Shown one piece after another: positions 25,427 through 34,394 of a stretch of DNA of 64,000 nucleotides; positions within the stretch are counted from its first letter, which is position 1, and every line of letters starts with the position of its first letter. Source of the DNA: Nitrososphaeria archaeon (GTDB lineage: Archaea; Thermoproteota; Nitrososphaeria; Conexivisphaerales; DTJL01). The DNA lies in assembly GCA_029775965.1 (NCBI GenBank), contig JARVJU010000008.1:1-64000 (forward strand), given 5' to 3'. Below the pieces are notes generated by a model. It was not told the origin of the DNA. It saw only the letters and a program-made list of their open reading frames with translations, and ran no database searches. Made by a program: the position numbers and the translations under genes.

Positions 25427-26611
25427 CTATTTTACTTTTGAAGATTTTAACAGCCTTATTGTGCCACTGATGTCTATATCAGCTGGACAGACTTCGTTGC
25501 ACGCATTGCAAGATAAGCAGAAGTACGATAATGGTTTTGCAGAATCCACACCCTCTACTATGGCAGTCCATACTATTCCTATGGCTGCTGTATAAGTATC
25601 ACCTCCCCATGCGGGGCCGTCTACGCTAAAGACTGGACATACAAGCTGGCAAGCACCACATTTTATGCACCTCAAACCATCTGAAAGGAAAGAACTTGCT
25701 GCATCTAGCCTTCCGTTATCAAGAAGTATAACATACATCTCCTTTGAACCTTGTGCGGGTCTGACCATAACCTTCTCTATATCTCCAGTTCCGCTTGGAG
25801 TAGATGTTAAGCTTACATATGTAGGCTTATCATAGCCTGCAAAGTAAGATTGTGTAAGCGCAGCCTTGACACAATCAACTGTGCTCGGATATACTTTTTC
25901 TACACTACTTAGAACTACATGCTTCCTTGGCATCGTCATTGTAAGTCTTATATTACCCTCATTCTCCACAGTTACAACTGTCCCTTCCCTTGCAGATATT
26001 GCATTAGCTCCAGTTATACCAGTATCAGCTCTTGCTATCTTATCTCTCAAAAAATTCCTTGCAGTTGCAACCATACCCTCCAAATCATCAGGGCTGAATT
26101 TTTTGTTGAACTGCTTTTCAAAGAGAGCTGCTACTTCCTCCCTTGGAATATGCAGAGCTGGAGCTACCATCTGTGCTGGCTTTTCGTTTTTTAGCTGAAT
26201 GATGAACTCCCCAAGGTCTGTTTCCCAGACCTCATTTCCTCTGAGTCGAAGAAAATCTCTAACACCTATCTCCTCCCCAACAAGACTCTTTGACTTGACA
26301 ACAAGTTCATGAGGCTGTATTATCTTATCAAGTATGGATAATGCATCCTGCCTTGTCTTTGCGTAATAAGCATAAACACCATTTTTTGTTAGAGATTCTA
26401 TAGCCTGTTTGTAGAGCTGCTCTATATTTTTTAATACATGCCTTCTTAGCTCAGAAACCTCTCTCTTAAGCTGCTGTACATCCTCTCTGGAGAATATACC
26501 TTCGTACTTTTCAGCATAATTCTGCATACCTCTCCCAACCCCTGTTCTCATATAAGTATCCTCTAGGGCAGAGTACATAGCCTTCTTAACTTCAATAAAG
26601 CTCCTCTTCAT
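25427..26611 (-). CDS. LutB-like iron-sulfur protein (LUD plus ferredoxin domain)
   Basis: The 394-residue protein has an N-terminal LUD domain (lactate utilisation fold, about residues 60-290) with the DTGITGANAISAREGTVV segment, followed by two ferredoxin cluster motifs, CIKCGACQLVCPVF and CLSCNACNEVCP. In bacteria LutABC oxidises L-lactate to pyruvate; archaeal LutB-like proteins may act on lactate or another hydroxyacid. It follows a CCG-domain protein with adjoining stop and start (TAGATG), matching the LutA-LutB pairing. No LutC was found nearby. It is somewhat shorter than bacterial LutB (about 470). Confidence 0.85.
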   Translation of the reverse strand: MKRSFIEVKKAMYSALEDTYMRTGVGRGMQNYAEKYEGIFSREDVQQLKREVSELRRHVLKNIEQLYKQAIESLTKNGVYAYYAKTRQDALSILDKIIQPHELVVKSKSLVGEEIGVRDFLRLRGNEVWETDLGEFIIQLKNEKPAQMVAPALHIPREEVAALFEKQFNKKFSPDDLEGMVATARNFLRDKIARADTGITGANAISAREGTVVTVENEGNIRLTMTMPRKHVVLSSVEKVYPSTVDCVKAALTQSYFAGYDKPTYVSLTSTPSGTGDIEKVMVRPAQGSKEMYVILLDNGRLDAASSFLSDGLRCIKCGACQLVCPVFSVDGPAWGGDTYTAAIGIVWTAIVEGVDSAKPLSYFCLSCNACNEVCPADIDISGTIRLLKSSKVK

Positions 26612-27559
26612 CTACACCATCTCCAGTAAATCATATACATTCATCCTATCTTTACAGGCTCTTCCAAGGTTGGAGAGGCAGATCGGGCATGCAACTAGCG
26701 CATTGCTGCCTAACTTTGCAAGCTGAGTGCACCTATTCTTTGCAATAGAGTTTGATACTCTTGGTGCTATGTTTTCTATTGGCCCACCACAGCAGTAAGT
26801 ATGCCTTTTTGACATCAGAGGTTCAGCTATTTTTAGCCCAAGAGATTCTGCAAAATCTCTATATCTTTGCGATAAATCCAGGTTTCTAGCTAAAAGACAA
26901 GGGTCATGGATAGAAAATATTTTGCTAGTATCTTTATCTCTCTTGTGTTTATCAGCTTTCAAAAGCTCCATGTAATGTACTATCTCAACATCAAATCCTT
27001 CAACATACTTGGGATATATACTTCTAAGAATGAAAGTTGAATGAGGGTCCATGGTTATTAATTTTGCAACTCTTTTTTCCTTCAATTTTTTAGCTAACTG
27101 TCTAGCTATCTCGCCGAATTCATCGTCAAGGCCTAGGTCATATAGTATAACACCACTATAAATTTCTTCATCTCCAAGATATCCAAAATTAATTCCCTCC
27201 TTCTTCAGCAAGGAATAAAGATTTGTAATTATCACATTATACCTTGCAGTTTCTTTCGCAGTAACGGAAGAGTAGAAGGAGGAAACGTTGAATCCAAACC
27301 TTTCTAGCAATTTTACCATACCTATACCCCCAGGTATTGAACCTTCAAGTCTATTCATACCGTCAATCAAGGAATTGATGTAGGGTATCATCTGATAAAG
27401 ACCTCCTGTATAAAGATAGGTATCTGAAGCGTTGTCAAATGAGAGGCCTTTTGACCATTCTGTCAGCTTATCTATACTGAGTCCGAGTGGGTTTCTGAAT
27501 CTTCTAAGATTGTTAACCAGACTCTTTGCTACATCATCTAGCGCAACGAGGTTTGGCAT
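26612..27559 (-). CDS. LutA/HdrD-like CCG-domain protein with one degenerate domain
   Basis: The 315-residue protein is built of two cysteine-rich (CCG) domains. The C-terminal domain is intact: HDPCLLARNL, TYCCGGPIEN and ACPICLSNLG supply the cysteines that bind a noncubane or [4Fe-4S] cluster. The first domain keeps its outline (NFGYLGDEEIYSG, LITMDPHSTFILRSIYP), but all its cluster cysteines are replaced. Such proteins hand electrons between a dehydrogenase and quinone or disulfide acceptors. It is the upstream partner of the LutB-like protein, with no gap. It is longer than bacterial LutA (about 240) because of an N-terminal helical extension. Confidence 0.8.
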   Translation of the reverse strand: MPNLVALDDVAKSLVNNLRRFRNPLGLSIDKLTEWSKGLSFDNASDTYLYTGGLYQMIPYINSLIDGMNRLEGSIPGGIGMVKLLERFGFNVSSFYSSVTAKETARYNVIITNLYSLLKKEGINFGYLGDEEIYSGVILYDLGLDDEFGEIARQLAKKLKEKRVAKLITMDPHSTFILRSIYPKYVEGFDVEIVHYMELLKADKHKRDKDTSKIFSIHDPCLLARNLDLSQRYRDFAESLGLKIAEPLMSKRHTYCCGGPIENIAPRVSNSIAKNRCTQLAKLGSNALVACPICLSNLGRACKDRMNVYDLLEMV

Positions 27560-27585
27560 AAAAAAAAGTTCAATAGAATATGCTA

Positions 27586-28359
27586 TTAAACATACCGTTC
27601 TGTTTTGCTGATCTCTAACACCTTGCTGAACAATTCATCTATTTTCTCATGATTTATCTTTTCATAAGTTTCTATGGATCCAACATCAAGCCAAAAATCA
27701 TCAAACGTATACCCTTCTACCTTCATCTTCCTTGTCAAGAGCTCAGGTAAAAGATCTCTCATTATATCTATGTTGTTATGACTCTCTGCTAAATCTTCGA
27801 GCACTTTGACAGCACCAGAAGATATAGCCATTATTCCGGTTCCGACGTTTATCTTTACCTTTGGTTTTTCTTCAAATCCAATTATTGCTTTACCATGCAT
27901 CTTTGCCACACCTACAGGAAGCTGCAGTTCTCTCGAAACAGCAAGAGTAGCTACAGCTCGCGACTTCTCATGCTGCTTAAGAAGCTCCCTCAGATTCATT
28001 GTTGTAAGTATATCACCATAGTAGATTAGCGCAGTGTTGTCTCTATTTATTAGACCATTATTGTATGCATTCAGCAGTGCTCCTCCACTTCCACTCAATG
28101 TAGGAGGGTCCATGCCGTAAAATACTCTGAGCCCAAACTTTGACCCGTTTCCAAAATAGTTCTTTATCTGTTCAAACTTGTAATTCGCAAGTAGCACTGC
28201 CTTCCTTATGCCGTTATAGGTAAGGGACCTTAATATATACTCAAGTATTGGTCTCTGTTCTCTACCTATAGGCAGCATCGTCTTTTGGAAATAATAGGTC
28301 AGAGGCCTGAGTCTGCTACCCAGACCGCCACAAAGAACTACTGCTTCAGCATTTTCCAT
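27586..28359 (-). CDS. Sugar nucleotidyltransferase (NTP_transferase family)
   Basis: The 257-residue protein has the GT-A-like Rossmann fold that makes NDP-sugars from a sugar-1-phosphate and NTP. The N-terminal AVVLCGGLGSRLRPLTYYFQKTMLPI is the GGxGxRLxPxTxxxPK signature, although the usual PK is QK here. YYGDILTTMNL holds the metal Asp, and EEKPKVKINVGTGIM the sugar-contacting segment. It is short (no beta-helix domain), as in glucose-1-phosphate or mannose-1-phosphate transferases. The product is not deducible. It lies 26 bases upstream of the CCG-domain gene on the same strand and could head a transcript reaching the PfkB kinase. Confidence 0.85.
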   Translation of the reverse strand: MENAEAVVLCGGLGSRLRPLTYYFQKTMLPIGREQRPILEYILRSLTYNGIRKAVLLANYKFEQIKNYFGNGSKFGLRVFYGMDPPTLSGSGGALLNAYNNGLINRDNTALIYYGDILTTMNLRELLKQHEKSRAVATLAVSRELQLPVGVAKMHGKAIIGFEEKPKVKINVGTGIMAISSGAVKVLEDLAESHNNIDIMRDLLPELLTRKMKVEGYTFDDFWLDVGSIETYEKINHEKIDELFSKVLEISKTERYV

Positions 28360-28914
28360 GATTTATAAGACCTAGCTTCACCTTTTAAATCTTGCCTCAT
28401 TGATATCCCATTAGTCAGATGTATATGATTAAAATAGCTCATACTTAAAGAAGCGATCATGGATTCCCAGTCTACCGCAGTAACTTACTTGAACCTAGCT
28501 TGAGGTAAGGTTACCGGGAATTAGGTATCATCCAGCTCTATAAGATTTGAATTGTTCATCTAATACTATGCGTCTTATCCGCATACGCAAGTAATATTTC
28601 TTCAGAGCTAAATCCATTGCAATCATTATAATTTTTGCACTCTTCAAGTATGCGTTTATACTCTACGTAAGACCTTGGAAATATTTTTCATCCTAGAGCT
28701 AAAAAAACGGTAAAGTAAGTTATCTGTATAATTTAATCTGATGGAGCAGTCTTTGATTGCTTCAGCTACATATGCTATCTTAAGCATGTATTCATCCTTC
28801 TGACAATAAGATCGTTATGTTTTAACGATATAAATTTAACTTTCAACGCATCTTTTCCGAACTCGATACTTTTAATAACGCATGTTTTTGGTTGACGAAC
28901 ATGGAGGCAATAAT
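28360..28914. other. Gap of about 550 bases with a possible gene remnant
   Basis: A minus-strand open stretch at 28556-28694 looks coding and is listed separately. An imperfect hairpin lies around 28476-28513 (GTAACTTACTTGAA facing TTGAGGTAAGGTTAC). ATTTAACGATATAAATTTAACT near 28820-28845 is rich in TATA-like sequence. No RNA gene was recognised. Confidence 0.45.
28556..28694 (-). pseudogene. Possible small gene with a frameshift, unknown family
   Basis: Read on the minus strand, an ATG (28692-28694) opens MKNISKVLRRV and then stops, while the neighbouring frame continues as YKRILEECKNYNDCNG and ends GFSSEEILLAYADKTHSIR. Joining the two with a one-base shift gives a plausible helical protein of about 45 residues. 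TTAAATTA at about 28725-28733 could be the TATA box. It could be a pseudogene, a sequencing error or chance. Confidence 0.25.
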
Positions 28915-29700
28915 ATGGTAAAACTGTATGATTTGTCTCAGCCGCTGAATCAAGAGACACCGTTCTGGCCGCTATACCCACCTTTCGAAGTAAAGTTCAT
29001 AAAAAGGAAGGCAGAGCACGGGGTCAATGCGCAATACATAATGACATCAAATCATATAGGAACGCATCTTGATGCACCTCTTCACTTTGTCACTGGGGGG
29101 AAGACTATAGATCAGATCCCTCTGAGTCAGCTTTATGGACCAGGAGTGATAGTTGACGTAAGCGAGGTTGGACCACTTGGCATATATACGCCAGAGCTGA
29201 TAGAATCCAAGGTTCGAGTAAATGAGGGCGATATATTGCTGCTTTATACAGGCTTCAGCAAATACGCATGGTACCAAAAACCTAAACCACAGGGAACTGC
29301 AGATGAAGAGATGTACATCCATATGCATCCTGGCGCAACAAGGCCTATGGTCGACTGGTTGCTGAAGAAGAAGATAAAATTATGGGGCGTGGATGCAGTA
29401 TCAACTGATCATCCTATGAATTTACCCATAGGAAGATTCCTTCCAAGGGTGTGGGAAAAAGTCAGGGCTGCTGCGGAAAAGAAGTTCGGAGGAAAGGAAG
29501 CTGTTGATAAGTTGTTTCCCCCCGAGGACTATCAGCTGACACATAATGCGCTATTTCCTTACGATTGTATTCACATCGAAAATCTGGGTGGCGAAATAGA
29601 CAAGTTACTTAACAGAAGGCTAACAATTGGCTGCTTCCCTTGGCTCTTTAAAGGTGGAGAAGCAGCCTTCGCAAGGGTAGTTGCCTTTGTGGAAGAATGA
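28915..29700 (+). CDS. Cyclase-family metal-dependent hydrolase
   Basis: The protein (about 261 residues) belongs to the cyclase family (kynurenine formamidase, isatin hydrolase and similar amide-opening enzymes). The metal site motif is present as SNHIGTHLDAPLHF, preceded by TPFWPLYPP and followed by DVSEVGPLG and WGVDAVSTDHPMN. The ATG at 28915 was chosen over the track ATG at 28882: it has GGAGG eight bases upstream, and the protein then begins MVKLYDLSQPL, where the family begins. Members hydrolyse cyclic or linear amides. Its closeness to a molybdenum hydroxylase and FdrA-type genes suggests a part in heterocycle breakdown, which is inference. It ends exactly where the convergent gene ends. 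Confidence 0.85.
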   Translation: MVKLYDLSQPLNQETPFWPLYPPFEVKFIKRKAEHGVNAQYIMTSNHIGTHLDAPLHFVTGGKTIDQIPLSQLYGPGVIVDVSEVGPLGIYTPELIESKVRVNEGDILLLYTGFSKYAWYQKPKPQGTADEEMYIHMHPGATRPMVDWLLKKKIKLWGVDAVSTDHPMNLPIGRFLPRVWEKVRAAAEKKFGGKEAVDKLFPPEDYQLTHNALFPYDCIHIENLGGEIDKLLNRRLTIGCFPWLFKGGEAAFARVVAFVEE

Positions 29701-30177
29701 TCAGAACTTTTCAACCAGTTTCTTAGCAAGTTCTTCTATTCTTTTGTTTGTAGCTTCTATAAGCTCTACCGTCTTTTGCATTGTTTTTAGCATATCAGAT
29801 TCCTTCTTATAAAGCATTCCAATAAGAATAGGGATCTGACTATTGTCTTGAGTTTTCGATGGCTGGCTAACAATCTCTTTTTTCTCAACCCTTTTAGGGC
29901 TGAAAATTTCATCTATTGCTTCAAGAATCTTTTGTTGAATATCCTCAACATGATTACTGCTTCTTGTTATGATGCCATAGAAGTCTGCAAGTCTCGCTGC
30001 TGACTCTTGCATGGATGGTACAACAATAAGTATACTGTGCGAAGACTCAACATCTGAGCACTCTGCAACAAAAGCAGCTACAGAAGACTCTGACAAAGGT
30101 GCCGAACCCATTATTATCCTAAGAACTGTATCTGGCCTCAGCTCTCCGTCTGGCTTCTGCATATGCCAAGCGATCAT
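29701..30177 (-). CDS. Unknown protein with alpha/beta N-terminus and coiled-coil tail
   Basis: The 158-residue protein has an N-terminal alpha/beta part (VLRIIMGS, HSILIVVPSMQESAARLADFYGI) that looks like one sheet-helix unit of a Rossmann-like or endonuclease-like fold, then a linker rich in Lys, Ser and Gln, and a C-terminal coiled coil (MLKTMQKTVELIEATNKRIEEL). No family is recognised with certainty. It lies 35 bases downstream of the TackOD1-type zinc protein on the same strand, so the two probably form a small operon and may act together in signalling. The track start gives a plausible beginning; the upstream gap has no clear ribosome binding site. Confidence 0.6.
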   Translation of the reverse strand: MIAWHMQKPDGELRPDTVLRIIMGSAPLSESSVAAFVAECSDVESSHSILIVVPSMQESAARLADFYGIITRSSNHVEDIQQKILEAIDEIFSPKRVEKKEIVSQPSKTQDNSQIPILIGMLYKKESDMLKTMQKTVELIEATNKRIEELAKKLVEKF

Positions 30178-30212
30178 ATCATAGCTGTGCGTAACGCCTG
30201 AACGCCCTTTTA

Positions 30213-30896
30213 CTATAGCATCAGTTTTGCTCCGAAAGTCATAAGAAGCAACTTGTTCACGATAATAGAAAAGTCTACAGTATGCTTTTCCACCTTTTCA
30301 AACGTTTCAGGATTCAGTCTGTAGGCATATGAGAACTCGATACCTACTCTGTCAGAAGCTGTTAACCTTCCGCAGTTATTGCAGAGAAAATTGTTTAATA
30401 CGTTTTGCCCTATGTAGCCACAGCTTCTGCACCTGAAATATCTTTCAATTCTTCTATAATCTGCGCCTAATGCTTTTAACGGTTTGCCACAGGAAGGGCA
30501 TTTAAGAGTCTTGTTGGAGAGAAACGATTCTTCCATACCTATGTATCCGCATTTAAGATGTTGAAGTGCCCTTCCAGATGACACAGTACTACTTTTGCAA
30601 GAAGGGCATGAGGCCTTTAGAGAAATATCCTTTGAACCGCATGATGGGCATACATAGAAGGATTCATGTGGCTCTTTGATAAGAATCTGCTCTGATGCGA
30701 GAAAATCCAAGGTTTCTATTGCCTTTTTAGCATCAACATCTACAATGGAAAGGAGTGCAGGATATACAATCTCTCTTGCCTTGTTGTCGTACTTGGGCTC
30801 AAACTGCACAATTGTTTTTTCTTTGAGACTCTTTAATATCTTCTGCACCGCAGGTGTTTCAAACTGGGAGCCCGTTGTTGTCATATTCCCTAACAC
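30213..30896 (-). CDS. TackOD1-type zinc-ribbon protein
   Basis: The 227-residue protein has a winged-helix-like N-terminus (about 10-75) followed by a row of zinc-binding pairs: CPSCGS, CPSCKS, HLKCGYIG, CPSCGKPL, CRSCGYIG and CNNCG. The spacing and the LKCGYIGMEESF and GADYRRIERYFRC segments match what I recall of the TackOD1 output domain described in TACK archaea, where it is often joined to sensor domains. The C-terminus is a strand-rich segment without cysteines. A DNA- or RNA-binding output of a signalling pathway is likely but unproven. The gene stands before the coiled-coil protein in a two-gene operon. Confidence 0.7.
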   Translation of the reverse strand: MLGNMTTTGSQFETPAVQKILKSLKEKTIVQFEPKYDNKAREIVYPALLSIVDVDAKKAIETLDFLASEQILIKEPHESFYVCPSCGSKDISLKASCPSCKSSTVSSGRALQHLKCGYIGMEESFLSNKTLKCPSCGKPLKALGADYRRIERYFRCRSCGYIGQNVLNNFLCNNCGRLTASDRVGIEFSYAYRLNPETFEKVEKHTVDFSIIVNKLLLMTFGAKLML

Positions 30897-31080
30897 CTAC
30901 CTATGCAGCTGGCCATCCTAACATGCATCCAAAATCTGTGTCAGGAATCTGTTTAATAAGTCTATTTTTTTATCTTACTTTATGTTCTTCATAAATTCTT
31001 AAGATTATAATATAATTCGTAAATTTTCAATGCAGGAAGTTAACCGAGCGGCAATTGTGTTAATATGAGGGTGTGAACTT

Positions 31081-31090
31081 GATATAAAAC
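31081..31090 (+). promoter_or_regulatory. TATA box of the ribbon-helix-helix gene
   Basis: GATATAAAAC lies centred about 22-26 bases upstream of the TTG at 31107, so the message probably begins at the start codon (leaderless). This spacing supports the TTG start and suggests that the small gene is or was expressed. Confidence 0.55.
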
Positions 31091-31106
31091 AGGTGCATAA
31101 GTTAAG

Positions 31107-31289
31107 TTGCGCAGAATCACGATAGTAATGGACGATCAGCTATACATACAGCTGATCAACTTTGCCGCTGAGAAGAGCAAGCAGAAGATGCAACCACTCA
31201 GTATAAGTGATTCAATACGTGAGCTTGTCAGGTCTGTACTTGTCCCTAAGAGCGTGCAAGAGGATGACAGAGACAAACAGAGAAGCTGA
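31107..31289 (+). CDS. Ribbon-helix-helix (CopG/Arc-like) DNA-binding protein
   Basis: The 60-residue protein begins with a strand RRITIVMDDQLY followed by two helices (QLINFAAEKSKQ and SISDSIRELVRSVL), the layout of ribbon-helix-helix repressors and antitoxins. These bind DNA as dimers through the strand. The start is a TTG behind a well-placed TATA box. Downstream, a 34-codon frame overlaps its end and leads into a broken stretch of coding-like sequence (31264-31905). The protein may therefore be the surviving regulator of a decayed operon, possibly a toxin-antitoxin pair. A partner toxin is not recognisable. Confidence 0.6.
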   Translation: MRRITIVMDDQLYIQLINFAAEKSKQKMQPLSISDSIRELVRSVLVPKSVQEDDRDKQRS

Positions 31290-31905
31290 AAAAGTTATAG
31301 CAAAGCCTATGTCCCAAACAAAAAAGAGGCTCGAAGAGATACTCCTTAGAGTAAGGGGGCTGAAGTAAAGGCATTTTCAGAGGATAACTTTGCAATAGTA
31401 TTCACAGGGTATGTTGGTCCTAGTATTCTTAGCAACCTTACTAGGCTTGGGTTCGAGATATCAAGCATCTATTCTGCATCAAAGTGTACTATTCTTCTTT
31501 CCAATAATGCTGGCAATCAGCTCCAAGAAAAAATGACATAAACAGCTTGAAGATGCACCTGTCAGAATTGATAGACAAGATTGAACAAGACAGATTACTG
31601 TGGAAGAAAACGATAGAATCACAAGAGCATGTTTAGTGAAGAGATACAGTATCAGAGTTTATTGCATGCACTGGAGCAGAAGAATATGATTCCACGAGTA
31701 TAGGAAAGATATCCGGCATCGAAGATAACATCCATGAAGATATCGACCGCGACTTGACTACTTCATCTATAGTTGTGAATATGATACATGCTACTAAACT
31801 ACAAATCAGGATTGCTAGCTATAAACTTATCAAATGTATTCCTTCCTTGGCTTTTACTGCTTTATTTTCCCAAATTTCTGCAGACTTTAGAAGATTAGCA
31901 AAGTA
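31264..31905 (+). pseudogene. Decayed gene(s) downstream of the RHH protein
   Basis: Three consecutive open stretches read as protein but lie in different frames or are broken by stops. An ATG at 31264 opens MTETNREAEKV and ends RLEEILLRVRGLK (stop 31368). The next frame continues AEVKAFSEDNFAIVFTGYVG through ILLSNNAG to a stop at 31541. A third frame opens at 31547-31553 (MHLSELIDKIEQDRLLW), hits TAG TGA at 31634-31639, and continues RDTVSEFIACTGAEEYDSTS to 31905. The simplest reading is one or two genes with a frameshift and point stops. No family is recognised. It ends 70 bases before the molybdenum hydroxylase gene. Confidence 0.5.
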
Positions 31906-31973
31906 AGATCCTCCTGAAATTCGCGAATCAGTACGTAGTAAGATTTTTATTCTAATGATTACTCTCGATATAT

Positions 31974-34394
31974 ATGGAAACAGAAGCTCAATCTCCTAAG
32001 TACATAGGACGTTATGTTCCTCAACAGGATTCTACCTTAAAGGTGACAGGAACAGCTACCTACACTTTTGATGTCGAGCTACCTGGAATGCTATACGCAA
32101 AGCTTGTAACAAGCGATAGACCTCATGCAAAGATAGTAAGTATTGACACAAAAGAATCAGAGCAGGTCCCTGGTGTTGTGGCTGTTGCTACAGGAAAGGA
32201 CTTTAATTTCAGAATTGGTATCTACGTAGGAGATAGAGATATACTAGCGTTTGATACGGTCAGATGGATAGGACACCCGATAGCTGCTGTGATAGCAGAG
32301 ACTCTCGAAGCAGCTGAAGAAGGAGCTTCAAAGGTGCATGTTGAATATGAAGACCTTCCAGCTGTGTTCGACCCAAGGGAAGCGCTTAAGCCAGAAGCCC
32401 CATTACTACATCCTAAGCTTGGAGAGTATAGAGTTTCTCCTGCATTCAAGCCTATTCCAGGCACAAACATAGCCAACAGATTTAAACTCCAGAGGGGAAA
32501 TGTCGACAGAGCCTTCGATGAGTGCAGTGTCATAATAGAAGATAACTTTTCAATGCCTTACGTAGCTCATGCCTTCATGGAGACCCAGAACTGCATTGGA
32601 CTGTACAGGAGGGATGGCGTTATTGAAGTCTGGTCCAGTCTTCAGTCACCATTTTCTGCAAGATACCTGATGGCGCAATCATTAGACATACCTGTGAACA
32701 ATGTGATCATACATAATACATTCTGTGGAGGAGGGTTTGGCGGCAAAGCTGGGCTTGGTTGGGAGCCTCTAGTAGCTATGCTGAGCAAGAAAGCTGGGCA
32801 TAAACCAGTTAAGCTCATACTATCAAGGAAAGAGCAGTTCACCTCTGCTGCTGTTAGAGAAGCATTTTATGCTCATGTAAAGGCTGGCTTTTCTAAAGAT
32901 GGGAAATTCCTAGCTTACAAGGCTACCTTCATCATGGACTGCGGAGGATATGGTGATTATACAGTAAATGTCAGCAGGACTGCAGGTTATGCTGCTGATG
33001 GATCTTATGATATAGAAAATCTCGACGTTGAGTCTCTAGCTGTATACACAAATAAGGTTCCTACAACTGCCATGAGAGGTTTCGGATATCCAGAGGGCCA
33101 CTGGGTTCTGGAGCAGATAATGGACAGGGCTGCATCAAAACTTGGATTGGACCCCGTGAAGATAAGATTGATAAATCTTGTCAGACCTGGAGAATCAAGC
33201 ACAGGTACTGGTGAAAGAGTGAGGGAGGATGCAGGTAATCCTAGGAAAGTTCTTGAGACTATAGTCAAAGAGCTTGGCATAGGGAAGGAAATTGACAAGC
33301 CTAATGAACCATGGATGGTAAGGGCTAGAGGTTTCGCGCTTAATGTCAAGGGACCATCGCAACCACCTAATGCATCAGGTTCAGCTATTATGAAGTTCAA
33401 CGAGGATGGTAGCATAGACCTGCTCGTTGGAACAGGCTCGTTTGGACAGGGGACAACGACTGCGTTATGCATGATAGTTGCGGAGGAGTTTGGTATCCCT
33501 CTCGAGAAGGTGAGAGTTCCATTTGATAGGGCAACAGATAGTGAAGCCTATACTTGGCAGACGGTTGGAAGTAGGGGTCTCTTTGTAGACGGAAACGCAA
33601 CTCTAAGTGCAATAAAGGATGCGAAGAGAAGAATAGTAGATGTTGCAAAGCAGGTTTTTAGAGTACCAGAAGAAGATGTAATTATCTCAGAGGGAAAAGT
33701 TTCAGTCAAAGGGAGACCTTGGTTAAGTATAAAGCTCAGTGATATAGCTGCAGCCTATACATATCCAGAGGGCAATGCTATAGGAGGACCTATTATAGGC
33801 GCAGGCTATTGGACCTCTGTATTAAACACTTATCTGAACCCTGAAACTGGCCAAGGAATTCCATCTATCTTTCACACCTTTGGTGGGACAGGTGTCGAGA
33901 TATTACTCAACCTTCTGACGGGAGAAATAATAGTTGAAAGAGCAATTCAGGTTGAAGACGTAGGAAGAGTGATAAACAGACTTGGTGTTGAACAGCAGAT
34001 GGATGGAGGTTTAGTGATGGGGATGAGTGTATCTTTATGGGAAAAAATGCAGTTTGATCAGCAGGGCTGGTTGTTGAATCCGAACTTCACGGGTTATTAC
34101 TTGGCTAGGTTCAAAGACCTGCCTAAAGAGATAAAGAAAGTGGCTCTTGAAACTCCCCAAGCAGACGGACCTCTGGGAGCTAGAGGCGTAGGAGAGATGG
34201 TTATGATATCTGTCGGTCCAGCTATAGCGAATGCAATATTTAATGCTACAGGTGTGATGCTAAATCACGAACCCATGACACCCGAGGCAGTATGGAACGC
34301 TTTGAGGGAACAGAAATCAGAGCTTCTTAATGAGGCGATAAGAGGAATGAAGGAGCACTTTAGACAGACAGAGGAAGTGATGACAAAGCAATGA
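31974..34394 (+). CDS. Molybdenum hydroxylase large subunit (xanthine dehydrogenase/CoxL family)
   Basis: The 806-residue subunit carries the molybdopterin-cytosine-type cofactor of a three-subunit hydroxylase. The N-terminal KVTGTATYTFDVELPG region, FCGGGFGGKAG and QGTTTALCMIVAEEFG contact the cofactor; the catalytic Glu lies in ARGVGEMVMISVGPAI. The active-site loop reads AMRGFGYPEGHW, as in xanthine/aldehyde-type enzymes, and not the AYRCSFR loop of form I CO dehydrogenase. Hydroxylation of a purine, aldehyde or N-heterocycle is thus more likely than CO oxidation. The stop overlaps the FAD subunit start as ATGA; the order is large, medium, small subunit. Confidence 0.9.
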   Translation: METEAQSPKYIGRYVPQQDSTLKVTGTATYTFDVELPGMLYAKLVTSDRPHAKIVSIDTKESEQVPGVVAVATGKDFNFRIGIYVGDRDILAFDTVRWIGHPIAAVIAETLEAAEEGASKVHVEYEDLPAVFDPREALKPEAPLLHPKLGEYRVSPAFKPIPGTNIANRFKLQRGNVDRAFDECSVIIEDNFSMPYVAHAFMETQNCIGLYRRDGVIEVWSSLQSPFSARYLMAQSLDIPVNNVIIHNTFCGGGFGGKAGLGWEPLVAMLSKKAGHKPVKLILSRKEQFTSAAVREAFYAHVKAGFSKDGKFLAYKATFIMDCGGYGDYTVNVSRTAGYAADGSYDIENLDVESLAVYTNKVPTTAMRGFGYPEGHWVLEQIMDRAASKLGLDPVKIRLINLVRPGESSTGTGERVREDAGNPRKVLETIVKELGIGKEIDKPNEPWMVRARGFALNVKGPSQPPNASGSAIMKFNEDGSIDLLVGTGSFGQGTTTALCMIVAEEFGIPLEKVRVPFDRATDSEAYTWQTVGSRGLFVDGNATLSAIKDAKRRIVDVAKQVFRVPEEDVIISEGKVSVKGRPWLSIKLSDIAAAYTYPEGNAIGGPIIGAGYWTSVLNTYLNPETGQGIPSIFHTFGGTGVEILLNLLTGEIIVERAIQVEDVGRVINRLGVEQQMDGGLVMGMSVSLWEKMQFDQQGWLLNPNFTGYYLARFKDLPKEIKKVALETPQADGPLGARGVGEMVMISVGPAIANAIFNATGVMLNHEPMTPEAVWNALREQKSELLNEAIRGMKEHFRQTEEVMTKQ

